Shown piece by piece: positions 46,201-54,318 of a DNA stretch of 64,000 nt. Under the pieces are notes generated by a model. The model worked only from the letters and a program-made list of their open reading frames with translations, made no database searches and was not told the origin of the DNA. The translations under genes and the position numbers were made by a program. How positions within the stretch are numbered: the first letter of the stretch is position 1; each line of letters opens with the position of its first letter. The stretch comes from Eubacterium sp. (lineage in GTDB: Bacteria; Bacillota; Clostridia; Oscillospirales; Acutalibacteraceae): the NCBI GenBank assembly GCA_017445905.1, contig JAFSRX010000070.1, positions 1-64,000 on the forward strand, in the 5' to 3' direction.

Positions 46201-46735
46201 TGCATATATTGTTGAAAATGCAATGATAAAATCATCATCCTTCACATACAGCAATGCAGAAGGTTTAACAGTTGAGCAGAATGGCAATCAGCTTGTTTTA
46301 ACAAGGACTGAAGATAAAGGATATATAACTCTTAACCTTAATGTTGTTGATGATTATGACAGAGAATACAGCCTCGTCTATAACGTAACTATTGTAGAGC
46401 AGATAGTAAATGCAACTGATATTGTTTTAACTGCAAACGGCGAGGAAATTGGTTCAAACTACGCAGTTTCATGCTCAGGAAGCTATAGTAACTTCCCGGG
46501 ACTGACCGTTGGCTATAATACTGTTCCTGCAAATGCGAATGCAGTTAGCAGTGTTTCATACAAAACCAGCTCCTCACTTTCACCGATTAAAATCAATTCA
46601 TTAACAGGTGTTGTTAATCTCAGCGGTGCAAGCTCCTGGTTATCAAGCTACAGCGTAACTATAACCTGCACAGTTACAAATACAGACGGCTCAACAGTAA
46701 CCAAATCATTTACTCTTAAAGTCACTAAGGCATAG
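40265..46735 (+). CDS. Giant secreted Big_2 / FIVAR-like repeat surface protein
   Basis: A 2156-residue protein. The ATG at 40265 begins MKKSKGLCSIISVVTALSIM, a signal peptide cut near AYA-DGG; the in-frame GTG 9 bases earlier lies in the ribosome-binding site. It is built from bacterial Ig-like (Big_2) domains with the WSSSNxxIAxVDxxGxVT pattern. In the second half these alternate with about 65-residue helical FIVAR-like modules (for example LEEAKEMVDEASASQDEADA), giving four blocks of Ig pair plus helix. There is no sortase motif, SLH domain or dockerin, so how it stays on the cell is unclear. It is probably an adhesin or a stalk. The next gene follows after 12 bases. Confidence 0.8.
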   Translation: MKKSKGLCSIISVVTALSIMLTCVIPAFSAYADGGIYHNDEIQIYYQDSDTMVPDTDDEGNSYREVMVEGDKLQLTYKLIETGMPDGGSVYWYSDTPTLVNVDQTGLVRAFDSSKGAAIQTWIDSSVKTIPLIGGAIGSLIEGALFNDVVDLDSMDTDQIVSVLKIAFGNNSYADSVLDSLQNYLDSLNSIIHCQLKDAQGNVVCEDTVKIQVKKNEAWYANFLPNGTHITNKEEVSTTVAVGSTVQLTAITTPLRLHYGVNYSIRSSSIFNNGAEIATVDEDGFVTFTGTGTVTVTASPDSEDVLEGVKKMLIFIDGMLDSAEGMDTDAVADVLINYLGVNVSKTVLKGALDLMVAARQRTGGISEYLENSNGTLQTLANYALQFAYNDSITFTVIDPVPLEDFSLSGLSSVQEGSQIQLSVTDIVPETGDKNEVRWSSSNPNIAYVDEDTGIITGRDSGGSLSTSSQEVTINATSIENHISRSKTIKVTGKTGQYLSDIVIEGPDYIDTNEECDFTYTAYPSRTSSWDLTVKWGLVSGYDDEGNEIISWATGETPAADNFAEIDKNGHYTSIGNGTSTIVLEVKTGYDLSDGSFYEISSITKKHEISNSTPVKSIKLSPEKLSNSSTPDVKEVIVNGETTTFVTVKESTAAILYNKGIKVSAAVNPENAANANIIWHIDNDSFQFKNESTSAKSVEVRAKYGSESAASVNIWCESEDGNVKSDTITLVLTRNNAASNTIDGDEFEVARGKSLNVTHTMTFDGSLTANLYACDDAHWYSDNEKVLKVSDSSDGNAVITGVDVGYANLYCVSADGGLIDSKPVTVVADKDYLSNIVNLCDRTVIQKTDENKTLYSEYMKKLDKAYFVLYDYKMASQSTCNTYADNLLDVFNRIGAYVPVGGVSITSRRNEALAKPYVSVNVGTLSSYTSSTYDLNYALTPSNSMYSKIEWVSSSSAVSVDSSGVCRPTSNNACAAKITCNVFDYLGNVISDSVYIAFSKTPATGIELNTYSIEEGKFDETYTLGVTVLPNERFNSVSYSEVAFKSSDERVASVDENGVISFNRGGQCVITVTTIDGGFTAECNVNVVTNFNKLGALISSYESAGLQRTDYYPATYDAFAEVLEEAKEMVDEASASQDEADAMYDKLEDAYNSLEVYHYITSTELYLDGEKAADYYQEKVGLLTSYTSASQQINVRLYPYNGSYESIEWSSSNSDVTVSDSGLCKPASNKACYSTITCTVTDHFGNAFEDSVHVSFARNPVTSIELSTKEIFGDIDETAKLSYTISPSSANIKAVTFASDNEDVATVDASGNVTFVSTGAANITVTTCDGGFTDVCFVATKGDREALDEAVEAYKDINYLDYEYEYGIAFKEAYEAAVTSQTDYFLNQDQIDERVETLNSAYEALKEHPFIEIEEINLDYVGKNGYGTEKERGSVDERNSVSISFSNGYSNIFTTNTCAITASVYPENAMYSNLRIETVDSTRMRVQTSGATATCNATLRNGGIANLKFIYTDAYGRETSRTITVVMAEYTVTGINIEQDDFSVVATDGSAQLTANLSSGGSLSFSDIKWTSSDDETATVDSNGLVTFINDGEVTITARSVDGGYTDSVTITILADYSKLAEKVAEYAELIETTRGKFVYTNESLDVLEAAVNESAAIVEEATARQALVNENYDKLVAAYETLEKYVPCESITLGLSEDETSASVVNEGYIRLSNSSLNNKTIKLAVETSPARSRYEEISWESSNSNISVASDGTVTSNNSSSKAALITCTVTNYDGETHTNTIYVSFVRYGVTGISFSDNDVYGVSGATASISPSISYSSSWILSSSYVCNDCIWTSDNPEIATVDENGTVTFVSFGKATITATTMDGGYTASKDVYTTWDTTALNAAISEGSKIEYTDYAYSYGMDFKNKYESAVAVSKNYLASQGEIDSACELLMEAMSALEGHEFIKPNPAIMVNGESISNNASIPTDENNQVEINAYIVENAMIKSSSFTYSNAEGLTVEQNGNQLVLTRTEDKGYITLNLNVVDDYDREYSLVYNVTIVEQIVNATDIVLTANGEEIGSNYAVSCSGSYSNFPGLTVGYNTVPANANAVSSVSYKTSSSLSPIKINSLTGVVNLSGASSWLSSYSVTITCTVTNTDGSTVTKSFTLKVTKA

Positions 46736-46747
46736 GAGGGCGATATA

Positions 46748-47935
46748 ATGAAATATAGATTTAAAAAGCATATGTCGCTTCTTCTTGCCGGGGCACTTGC
46801 TCTGAATATTGCGATTCTTTCAATAATGGCATACGCTTTTGACGATGTTGAATTAAATGAGGATAACTTCCCCGACGCAAATTTCAGAGCGGCGATTGCT
46901 TTGATGTATGATATCGACAGCGACGGAATTCTGACAAGCAGGGAGAGAAGCACTCAGACAATGACTGTTTCGGGTATGATTGAAATGCTTGCTTTTGAGC
47001 TTGACGTTGATGAGGATAGCCTTAAGGTAAATGATTTAAAGGGTATTGAATACTTTGAAAACCTCAAAACCATAAGATGCAGCAGCATCGGAACAATTGA
47101 AAGCCTTGATGTTTCGTCTCTTTCAGCTCTTGAAGTTTTAACCTGCAACGATTTGGGATTGAAAAGCCTTGATGTCAGCGGAAATTCTGCTCTCAGAGAG
47201 CTTTCAGTCTGCTCAAATGAGATTGAAGAATTAAACCTTGATAGCAATGTTAATTTAACAAGACTTCACTGCTACACTAATCCAAATCTAACAGAGCTTG
47301 ATTTATCAAATCAAATTGCTTTAGCCGATTTAAGATGCGATTATTGTCATTTATCAGAGCTTGATTTATCAAATAATGTTAATCTTGAATATATCAACTG
47401 CTCATATAACTATTTAACCAAGCTTGATTTAAGTAATAATACAAAGCTTGTTTCAGACGGAAGGGCAATAACAGAGTATAATATCGGTCATCAGCAAACA
47501 ACAGCGTTTGTTCAGGTTAAAGATGGAATGATTGTTGTTCCAATGGATTTAGCAAACGGCAACGTTGCTTCAACAAGCCTTGACGTTAATGAGAATGTTT
47601 CTTTTGCAGACGGGTATTTCTTTACCGACGATTTTGATAATATGAAAAACGGTATTGATTATTCATATAACACAGGAATTTCTGATACAGCATTTTTAAC
47701 TGTTCACATTGACGTTATAGAAAACGAGCATGCATATGGTTTTGCCGATTTTGATTTTGAAAGTAATGAAGCAATTATAAAATGCTTAATCTGCAAGGAT
47801 GAATACCGCCTTGATTTCGAAGATGCAATTAATTCAAGAGAGAATGAAGATGAATATAGTAGCTTCCTTGATGTTACTCAAGACGGAATAATCAATGCTA
47901 AGGACTTTGCAGCAATAATAAATGAATATAAATAA
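46748..47935 (+). CDS. Secreted leucine-rich repeat protein with half-dockerin C-terminus
   Basis: A 395-residue protein; the ATG follows AGGAGGGCG. A signal peptide (LLLAGALALNIAILSIMAYA) precedes a NFPDANFR/DIDSDGILTSRE segment with an EF-hand-like calcium loop. Then come short LRRs (LDVSSLSALEVL, LDLSNNVNLEYIN and similar, about 95-230), a beta domain, a CLICKDEY Cys pair and a single C-terminal DVTQDGIINAKDFAAI repeat, half of a type I dockerin. One half may pair with the N-terminal EF-like loop or may be a remnant. It is cotranscribed with the Big_2 protein and probably forms part of the same surface structure. Confidence 0.8.
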   Translation: MKYRFKKHMSLLLAGALALNIAILSIMAYAFDDVELNEDNFPDANFRAAIALMYDIDSDGILTSRERSTQTMTVSGMIEMLAFELDVDEDSLKVNDLKGIEYFENLKTIRCSSIGTIESLDVSSLSALEVLTCNDLGLKSLDVSGNSALRELSVCSNEIEELNLDSNVNLTRLHCYTNPNLTELDLSNQIALADLRCDYCHLSELDLSNNVNLEYINCSYNYLTKLDLSNNTKLVSDGRAITEYNIGHQQTTAFVQVKDGMIVVPMDLANGNVASTSLDVNENVSFADGYFFTDDFDNMKNGIDYSYNTGISDTAFLTVHIDVIENEHAYGFADFDFESNEAIIKCLICKDEYRLDFEDAINSRENEDEYSSFLDVTQDGIINAKDFAAIINEYK

Positions 47936-47946
47936 GCAAAAAAATA

Positions 47947-47976
47947 AAACCGCCGAGAATCGACGGTTTTGTTTTT
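47947..47976. terminator. Bidirectional terminator
   Basis: AAAACCGCCGA, loop GAA, TCGACGGTTTT with a T-run, between the LRR gene and convergent rpmB. Confidence 0.8.
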
Positions 47977-47983
47977 TACTTAA

Positions 47984-48169
47984 TTAAGCTCTTTCAACCT
48001 TACCTGAACGAAGGCATCTTGTGCAAACATAGATTCTCTTTGGTGAGCCGTTAACAATAGCCTTAACCTTTTTGATATTCGGCTTCCAGGTTCTGTTTGA
48101 TCTTCTGTGTGAGTGAGATACCTTAATACCAAAGGACATTTCTTTTCCGCAGCATTCACATTTAGCCAT
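47984..48169 (-). CDS. rpmB: 50S ribosomal protein L28
   Basis: A 61-residue protein with the L28 core SHSHRRSNRTWKPNIKKV and a zinc-binding arrangement CECC at the start and CTRC at the end. The ATG follows AAGGAGG. It is monocistronic and divergent from recA. Confidence 0.97.
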   Translation of the reverse strand: MAKCECCGKEMSFGIKVSHSHRRSNRTWKPNIKKVKAIVNGSPKRIYVCTRCLRSGKVERA

Positions 48170-48287
48170 TTGCGTACACCTCCTTAAATATAACGGATAT
48201 ATATTAACAGAAAGTTATAAAAAAAGCAAGTGTTTTTTTCATTTATTTTTTTAAGGCGAAAATTATTGTGCTTTTTAGTATATTTTC

Positions 48288-48316
48288 TTGATTTTAAATA
48301 CAATATTTAGTATAAT
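48288..48316 (+). promoter_or_regulatory. Probable recA promoter
   Basis: TTGATT at 48288-48293, a 17-base spacer and TATAAT at 48311-48316, 36 bases before the recA ATG. No GAAC-N4-GTTC LexA-type box is visible between them, so SOS control is not evident from the sequence. Confidence 0.6.
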
Positions 48317-48352
48317 AAACAGGATATAAAATAAAGATACGGAGGAATAATT

Positions 48353-49486
48353 ATGGCAACTAATAAAAATGCATCAAACATAAATAACGATAAAAAAGTT
48401 GCACTTGATTCAGCTCTTAAGCAGATTGAAAAGCTCTATGGAGCCGGGGCAATTATGCGTCTTGGAGAAAACAGCGGTCTGAAGGTTGACGCTATTTCAA
48501 CCGGTTCGCTGACACTTGATATTGCAACTGGTATCGGAGGACTTCCAAAGGGAAGAATTATCGAGATTTTTGGCCCTGAATCATCGGGTAAAACAACTCT
48601 TGCTCTTCACTGCATTGCCCAAGCACAGAAGGAGGGCGGCGAGGCTGCCTTCATTGATGCCGAGCATGCTCTTGATCCTGTTTATGCCGCTAATCTCGGC
48701 GTTGATGTTGACTCTCTTCTTGTTGCACAGCCCGATAACGGTGAACAAGCTCTTGAAATAACCGAGCAGCTCGTTAGAAGCGGCGCTATTGATATTATTG
48801 TTGTTGACTCAGTTGCGGCTTTGGTTCCAAGAAGTGAAATTGACGGTAATATGGGTGACTCCCATGTTGGTCTTCACGCAAGACTTATGTCTCAGGCATT
48901 ACGAAAGCTTGCAGGTGCAATAAACAGATCGAATTGTATTATTATCTTTATCAATCAGCTTCGTGAAAAAGTTGGCGTTATTTACGGTAATCCCGAGGTT
49001 ACAACAGGTGGACGTGCGCTTAAATTCTATTCATCAATGAGAATTGATGTAAGAAAGAGCGAACAGATTAAAGCACCAGGAAATGAATTTGTCGGCTCTC
49101 ACACAAAGGTTAAGATAGTTAAAAACAAGGTTGCGCCTCCGTTTAAGACTGCTGAATTTGATATTATGTACGGAACAGGTATCGACAGAGTTGGTGAGAT
49201 TTGCGATCTTGCAGTTAACCTCGGAATTGTTAAAAAGAGCGGCTCCTGGTTCTCATATGGTGACCAGAGATTCCAGGGTAAGGATAAGCTCAAAGAATTA
49301 ATTAAAACTGAGCCGGAATTCGGAGAAGAAATTGAAAACAAGGTTCTTGCTCTTATGAACAATAACGGTGAAGCTGTTAAGGACGAAGCTCCTGAAATCA
49401 GCGAACCTGTTGCTAAAGCTCCGATTTCTCAAACAAGAGCAGATGCAAAAGCAAAGTTTGATATTGAAATTGACGACGAAGACTGA
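48353..49486 (+). CDS. recA: Recombinase RecA
   Basis: A 377-residue ATPase that forms filaments on single-stranded DNA for homologous recombination. The ATG follows CGGAGG. Walker A is GPESSGKTT; the catalytic Glu region DAEHALDP, Walker [11 protein letters not shown], loop L1 [18 protein letters not shown] and loop L2 [27 protein letters not shown] are all intact. The C-terminal acidic tail (DIEIDDED) is typical. recX follows after 2 bases. Confidence 0.98.
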   Translation: MATNKNASNINNDKKVALDSALKQIEKLYGAGAIMRLGENSGLKVDAISTGSLTLDIATGIGGLPKGRIIEIFGPESSGKTTLALHCIAQAQKEGGEAAFIDAEHALDPVYAANLGVDVDSLLVAQPDNGEQALEITEQLVRSGAIDIIVVDSVAALVPRSEIDGNMGDSHVGLHARLMSQALRKLAGAINRSNCIIIFINQLREKVGVIYGNPEVTTGGRALKFYSSMRIDVRKSEQIKAPGNEFVGSHTKVKIVKNKVAPPFKTAEFDIMYGTGIDRVGEICDLAVNLGIVKKSGSWFSYGDQRFQGKDKLKELIKTEPEFGEEIENKVLALMNNNGEAVKDEAPEISEPVAKAPISQTRADAKAKFDIEIDDED

Positions 49487-49488
49487 TA

Positions 49489-50100
49489 ATGAAAATTTCG
49501 TATAAAAACGGACGGGGAAACAAAATTCATCTCTTCATTGACGGTGAATATCGGATAACAACAACTTCTGACTTTTTTGCTGAAAACTACTATAAAGAAA
49601 ACAGCGAAATTGATGATGAAGAATGGTCCGAACTTGTTGATAAGATTAATTATTCAAAGGCTGTTGGAAAATGCTATGATTTATTATCCAGAAGAGCGCA
49701 TTCCGTTAAAGAACTCAGAGATAAACTTATTAAGTCATTCGACAGAGAAACTGCTGATAAAGCGATAGATTTAATGCTTGAATACGGTTATCTGAATGAT
49801 GAAGAGTATGCCAAAGAGCTTTTTACATACCTTTGCGAAAACAAGAAGCTGTCCGAAAGATTTATTGTTCTTGAAATGAATAAAAGAGGAATTTCAAACG
49901 AAATAACTCAAAGTTTAATTTGTGATGCCGACATTGATAATGTCGGCACTGCATTTGATGTAATAAATTCAAAATACCTAAATAAACTTAATCAGGAGGG
50001 CGGAAGACAAAAGGTTATTGCCGCAATGTCAAGAAAAGGTTTTTCATATTCTGACATTGTTTCTGCACTCGAAAGAATAGAAAACTATGATGAATTTTAA
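49489..50100 (+). CDS. recX: Regulatory protein RecX
   Basis: A 203-residue all-helical protein with the three-helix repeats of RecX: LLSRRAHSVKELRDKL, LMLEYGYLNDEEYAKEL and MNKRGISNEITQSLI. RecX binds RecA filaments and limits recombination. It follows recA by 2 bases and its end overlaps rimO by 14 bases, so all three are coupled. Confidence 0.9.
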   Translation: MKISYKNGRGNKIHLFIDGEYRITTTSDFFAENYYKENSEIDDEEWSELVDKINYSKAVGKCYDLLSRRAHSVKELRDKLIKSFDRETADKAIDLMLEYGYLNDEEYAKELFTYLCENKKLSERFIVLEMNKRGISNEITQSLICDADIDNVGTAFDVINSKYLNKLNQEGGRQKVIAAMSRKGFSYSDIVSALERIENYDEF

Positions 50101-51412
50101 AGCGGGAATGATTTCGCTCGGCTGTCCGAAAAATCAGGTTGACGGTGAAATCATTCTTTCCAAACTCAAAAAAGCAGGTTTTGATATTGTTTCAAATATT
50201 GAAGATAGTGATGTTATGATTATTAATACCTGCGGTTTTATTGAAAGCGCAAAACAGGAGGCTATTGAAGCGATTCTTGAAGTGGCTGAATATAAAAATG
50301 CAGGTCTTATTAAAGCAATAGTTGTAACGGGTTGTCTTGCTGAGCGTTATCAGGATGAGGTTTTAAAGGAAATGCCTGAGGTTGATGCAGTTGTTGGTAT
50401 TGGTGCTAACTCAGATATTGTTAAAACCTGTCAGAAAGCGCTTGTCGGAATTAAAACATCTCAATTTCCAAATAAATGCTATCTTCCTCTTAGCGATGAA
50501 AGGCTTATTTCAACGCCTTCTCATTGGGCTTATTTAAAGATTTCTGACGGATGTGATAACAGATGCTCCTATTGCGCAATTCCGTCAATAAGGGGTAAGT
50601 TTCGCTCCAGAGAAATGGAAGATATTCTTAATGAAGCAAAAACACTTGCGTCTTATGGAGTTAAAGAAATAATACTCATCGCTCAGGATACTACAAAGTA
50701 CGGTCAGGATTTATACGGTGAATATAAACTTGATGTTCTTCTAAAAGAGCTTGTAAAAATTGATGGAATAAAGTGGATAAGGCTTTATTATTGTTATCCT
50801 GAAAGAATAACGGATTCGCTTATTGATGTAATTTCCAATGAAGATAAGATTTGTAAATATATTGATATACCGCTTCAGCATGCTGATAAAGAGGTCCTTC
50901 ATAATATGAATAGGCTGGGGGACTCTGAAAGTTATAAATTGCTGATAGAAAAAATGAGGAAGAAAATTCCCGATTTAGCTTTAAGAACAACATTTATGGT
51001 GGGTTTTCCCGGTGAAACTGAAAAGCAATTTGAAAACCTCTGCAATTTTGTAATCGATATTCATTTTGATAAAATGGGAAGTTTTACCTTTTCTCCCGAA
51101 GAAGATACTCCCGCTTTTGATATGGATAACCAGATTGACGAAGATATTAAATTAAGACGTCAGGAAATCCTTATGGATGAGCAATATACAATAACCGAGC
51201 AAATCAATAAATCAAAGATTAATAAAATATACCAGGTAATTATTGATGAGTTTAACGGTGAAAGCTATATTGGCAGAGCATATTTTGATTCTCCTGAAAT
51301 TGACAGCGGTATTATTGTATATTCTGATAAAGAACTGAAAATCGGTGAATTTTACGATGTTAAAATAACTGATTTTGACGGATATGACTTAAAAGGGAAG
51401 TGTTTGAATTGA
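50087..51412 (+). CDS. rimO: Ribosomal protein S12 methylthiotransferase RimO
   Basis: A 441-residue radical-SAM methylthiotransferase that modifies Asp89 of ribosomal protein S12. MISLGCPKNQVDGE (RimO rather than MiaB/MtaB wording), NTCGFIESAKQEAI and GCLAERY carry the auxiliary-cluster Cys residues. The radical-SAM motif is CDNRCSYC, followed by SIRGKFRSR, and a TRAM domain ends the protein. The gene overlaps recX, and its stop overlaps the pgsA start. Confidence 0.96.
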   Translation: MMNFKAGMISLGCPKNQVDGEIILSKLKKAGFDIVSNIEDSDVMIINTCGFIESAKQEAIEAILEVAEYKNAGLIKAIVVTGCLAERYQDEVLKEMPEVDAVVGIGANSDIVKTCQKALVGIKTSQFPNKCYLPLSDERLISTPSHWAYLKISDGCDNRCSYCAIPSIRGKFRSREMEDILNEAKTLASYGVKEIILIAQDTTKYGQDLYGEYKLDVLLKELVKIDGIKWIRLYYCYPERITDSLIDVISNEDKICKYIDIPLQHADKEVLHNMNRLGDSESYKLLIEKMRKKIPDLALRTTFMVGFPGETEKQFENLCNFVIDIHFDKMGSFTFSPEEDTPAFDMDNQIDEDIKLRRQEILMDEQYTITEQINKSKINKIYQVIIDEFNGESYIGRAYFDSPEIDSGIIVYSDKELKIGEFYDVKITDFDGYDLKGKCLN

Positions 51413-51993
51413 ATTTACCAAATAAGCTGACTGTGTTCAGATTTGCCTGTGTTCCGTTTTTATTCTTAAGCGCACTTATTGAGTTCAGATATCATTGGAC
51501 TGTTACGCTTATAATCTATTTTATAGCTTGTATGAGCGACAAGGCAGACGGAATAATTGCAAGAAAAAGAGGGTTAGTTACCGACTTCGGTAAATTAATG
51601 GACCCGCTTTCAGATAAGTCACTTGTACTTGCTGCATTTTTGATTCTTATGAATCTTGGCTGGCATACTGATATTGTTATTATGATTATGATGGCAAGAG
51701 AATTTCTTGTTGCAGGAATGAGGATGGCTGCAATTAATGAAGGCGAGGTTATCGCTGCTAACGGTTTTGGTAAAGCAAAAACGTTTCTTCAGATGTCAAC
51801 AACCGGTCTTGCATTTTTATTTCTTTCAATTCTTGAAAAAGACGGCGAGATTGTTATATCAACTACGCCAACAACTGCTCCAAGTTGGTTATTCGTTTTC
51901 TGCACAGTGTCCTTTTGGATTGATGCACTGGTAACTTTGCTTAGCGGTTTAAAATATGCAAAGGATGGCTGGCATCTTATTAAAACAAAATAA
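51409..51993 (+). CDS. pgsA: CDP-diacylglycerol-glycerol-3-phosphate 3-phosphatidyltransferase
   Basis: A 194-residue integral membrane enzyme making phosphatidylglycerol phosphate. The CDP-alcohol phosphotransferase motif, DxxDG..AR..G...D...D, is complete in SDKADGIIARKRGLVTDFGK and LMDPLSDK. The start is probably the TTG at 51409, giving MNLPNKLTVFR, the typical PgsA beginning, 8 bases after AAAGGGAAG; a GTG at 51400 lies in that site. The TTGA overlaps the rimO stop. Confidence 0.94.
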   Translation: MNLPNKLTVFRFACVPFLFLSALIEFRYHWTVTLIIYFIACMSDKADGIIARKRGLVTDFGKLMDPLSDKSLVLAAFLILMNLGWHTDIVIMIMMAREFLVAGMRMAAINEGEVIAANGFGKAKTFLQMSTTGLAFLFLSILEKDGEIVISTTPTTAPSWLFVFCTVSFWIDALVTLLSGLKYAKDGWHLIKTK

Positions 51994-51996
51994 CTG

Positions 51997-52024
51997 TTGC
52001 AAAAATTTTATAAATGTATATAAT
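51997..52024 (+). promoter_or_regulatory. Probable promoter of the T-box cysE-cysS transcript
   Basis: TTGCAA at 51997-52002, a 16-base spacer and TATAAT at 52019-52024, just after the pgsA stop. Confidence 0.55.
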
Positions 52025-52049
52025 ATAAGTAGTTAATATCTAAATGCTT

Positions 52050-52266
52050 TGATTAGGAGAAGTAGCCGATAAACAAGGTATTAAAGAGAGCGGGTTGTTT
52101 GCTGAAAAATCCGCATATTTTGGCGGTGAAATGCACCTATGAGCTTCTTGGAGGAAATTAAGTATTCCGAGACGGTCGCCCCGTTACAGGCTTTGAGTAT
52201 AAACAGGAGTGGAACCGCAGTAACTATTGCCTCCGTCGATTGATTTCGGCGGAGTTATTTTTTTGA
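52050..52266 (+). promoter_or_regulatory. T-box leader with Cys (UGC) specifier
   Basis: The leader has the T-box sequence AGTGGAACCGCAG at 52208-52220 and the intrinsic terminator CTCCGTCGA...TCGGCGGAG with a T-run (about 52230-52265). In stem I, AAAGAGAGCGGG resembles the usual GA/K-turn region, and GGTGAAATGCACC presents the specifier TGC at 52132-52134. UGC is a cysteine codon and the downstream genes make and use cysteine, so the assignment agrees with context. Uncharged tRNA-Cys would favour the antiterminator and read-through into cysE-cysS. Confidence 0.92.
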
Positions 52267-52276
52267 AAGGTGATTT

Positions 52277-52933
52277 ATGAGTTTTATATCAGACTACAGA
52301 GAGGACGTTAAAAGCTTTTTAGAACACGATCCCGCCGCATCAAGTGCATTCGAGGTTGTAACGCTTTACCCTGGTTTTAAGGCACTCAGAAGTCATAGAA
52401 AAGCTAATTGGTTTTTCAGACATAATATGAAGCTTATTGCAAGGGCAATTAGCCAACGATGTGCTCACAAAACAGGAATTGAAATACATCCCGGTGCAAC
52501 AATAGGCAGAAGGGTTTGTATTGACCACGGAACAGGAATTGTAATCGGCGAAACAACTGAAGTAGGGAACGACTGTATTATTTATCAGGGCGTTACCCTT
52601 GGAGGTACAGGTAAGGATACCGGTAAACGTCATCCAACCATCGGAAACGGTGTTCTTGTAGGCGCAGGAGCTAAGGTTTTAGGACCTATTAATATCGGAA
52701 ACAATGTTAAGATTGCCGCAGGTGCAGTTGTTGTTAAAGATGTTGAGGATAACAGCACAGTTGTCGGCGTTCCGGGAAGAATAGTTAGAATCGACGGTGA
52801 GAAGGTAGATGATCTTGACCAGATACATCTTCCTGACCCTGTTATGAACGCAATAAGAGATAACGCTATTCTTATCAGTGATCTCAGCAAAAGAATTGAA
52901 AAACTGGAGGAAAAAGAAAATGAGAGTATTTAA
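52277..52933 (+). CDS. cysE: Serine O-acetyltransferase
   Basis: A 218-residue short-form CysE that acetylates serine with acetyl-CoA, the first step of cysteine synthesis. The left-handed beta-helix repeats are seen in GIEIHPGATIGRRVCIDHGTG, IGETTEVGNDCIIYQGVTLG, HPTIGNGVLVGAGAKVLGPI and IGNNVKIAAGAVVVKDV, with the catalytic His residues in DHGTG and KRHPTI. The ATG follows AAAGGTGA and lies 11 bases after the T-box terminator. The end overlaps cysS by 14 bases. Confidence 0.96.
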   Translation: MSFISDYREDVKSFLEHDPAASSAFEVVTLYPGFKALRSHRKANWFFRHNMKLIARAISQRCAHKTGIEIHPGATIGRRVCIDHGTGIVIGETTEVGNDCIIYQGVTLGGTGKDTGKRHPTIGNGVLVGAGAKVLGPINIGNNVKIAAGAVVVKDVEDNSTVVGVPGRIVRIDGEKVDDLDQIHLPDPVMNAIRDNAILISDLSKRIEKLEEKENESI

Positions 52934-54314
52934 TACATTATCAAGAACAAAGGAAGAATTTGTTCCTATCAGCGAAAATGAAGTTAAGATTTATGCTTGC
53001 GGACCGACTGTATATAATTTTATTCATATCGGCAACGCAAGACCGCTTTGTGTTTTTGATGTTTTGAGAAAATATCTTGAATATAGGGGATACAATGTTA
53101 AATTTGTTCAGAATTTTACCGATGTTGACGATAAAATAATCAGAAGAGCAAACGAAGAGGGACTTAGTTTTTCTGAGGTTTCTGAAAAGTATATTAATGA
53201 ATTCTGGACTGACGCTAAGGGGCTTAACTTCAAGGAAGCAACTTATCACCCGAAAGCAACTGAAAATATTGAAGAAATAATTGAAATTATCAAAACTCTG
53301 ATTGAAAAGGGCTATGCATACGAGGCTAACGGTGATGTTTATTACCGCGCATTGAAATTTAAAGGATATGGAAAGCTTTCTCATCAGCCGATAGACGACC
53401 TTCAGAGCGGAGCGAGAATTGCAGTTGATGATTTAAAAGAAAACCCTCTTGATTTCGCTTTATGGAAAGCTGCAAAAGAGGGCGAGCCTTATTGGGATTC
53501 GCCTTGGGGCAAAGGACGTCCAGGTTGGCATATCGAATGCAGCGCAATGAACAGAAAATATCTTGGAAAAACTATTGATATCCATTGCGGCGGTCAGGAT
53601 TTAGTCTTCCCTCATCATGAAAATGAGATTGCTCAAAGTGAAGCTGCAAACGACGCTCCTTTCTCAAATTACTGGATGCATAACGGATATATTAATGTTG
53701 ATAATGTTAAAATGAGCAAGTCCCTCGGTAACTTTAAAACAGTTAGAGAAATTGCAGATGTTTATGGATATGAGGTTATTAGATATTTTCTTATTTCCTC
53801 TCATTACCGTTCACCGATTAACTATTCTCTTGAAATTATTGAACAGTGTAAATCAGCACTGGAAAGGCTTTATACCTGCAGAGAATCACTCTATTTTGCT
53901 ATAAAAAATGCAAGGGACGATGTTGCTGACGATGAAGAACTTATTAAGCTTATCGACTCAAGAAAATATCAATTTATAACAGCAATGGACGATGACCTTA
54001 ACACCGCTGACGGACTTGCTGCAATATTTGACTTGGTTAAGGACATTAATACCAAGATTCTTGAAAAAGAAGTTTCAAAGAATGTTTGCGAGAGAGCAGC
54101 AAAAATCTTTGACGAGCTTTGCGGTGTTCTCGGAATTCTTTATAACAGAAAGAATAACGATCTTGATTCTGAAATTGAAGAGCTTATTGAGCAAAGACAA
54201 ACTGCTCGTAAGAATAAAGACTGGGCAACCGCCGACAAAATCAGAGATGATTTGAAGGCAAGAGGAATTATATTAAAAGACACACCCAACGGTGTAACAT
54301 GGACAAAGGAGTAA
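52920..54314 (+). CDS. cysS: Cysteine-tRNA ligase
   Basis: A 464-residue class I aminoacyl-tRNA synthetase. HIGN (in [12 protein letters not shown]) is the HIGH motif and KMSKSLGN the KMSKS motif. The zinc ligands include the CGPTVYN Cys and residues of CSAMNRK and HHENE. The ATG at 52920 starts [14 protein letters not shown], typical for CysRS, inside the cysE end and preceded by GGAGGAAAA. Expression follows charging of tRNA-Cys through the upstream T-box. Confidence 0.97.
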   Translation: MRVFNTLSRTKEEFVPISENEVKIYACGPTVYNFIHIGNARPLCVFDVLRKYLEYRGYNVKFVQNFTDVDDKIIRRANEEGLSFSEVSEKYINEFWTDAKGLNFKEATYHPKATENIEEIIEIIKTLIEKGYAYEANGDVYYRALKFKGYGKLSHQPIDDLQSGARIAVDDLKENPLDFALWKAAKEGEPYWDSPWGKGRPGWHIECSAMNRKYLGKTIDIHCGGQDLVFPHHENEIAQSEAANDAPFSNYWMHNGYINVDNVKMSKSLGNFKTVREIADVYGYEVIRYFLISSHYRSPINYSLEIIEQCKSALERLYTCRESLYFAIKNARDDVADDEELIKLIDSRKYQFITAMDDDLNTADGLAAIFDLVKDINTKILEKEVSKNVCERAAKIFDELCGVLGILYNRKNNDLDSEIEELIEQRQTARKNKDWATADKIRDDLKARGIILKDTPNGVTWTKE

Positions 54315-54318
54315 AATT

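Noticed and set aside
48170..48352. LexA/SOS box before recA
   Set aside because: No GAAC-N4-GTTC or similar palindrome could be found in the rpmB-recA intergenic region.
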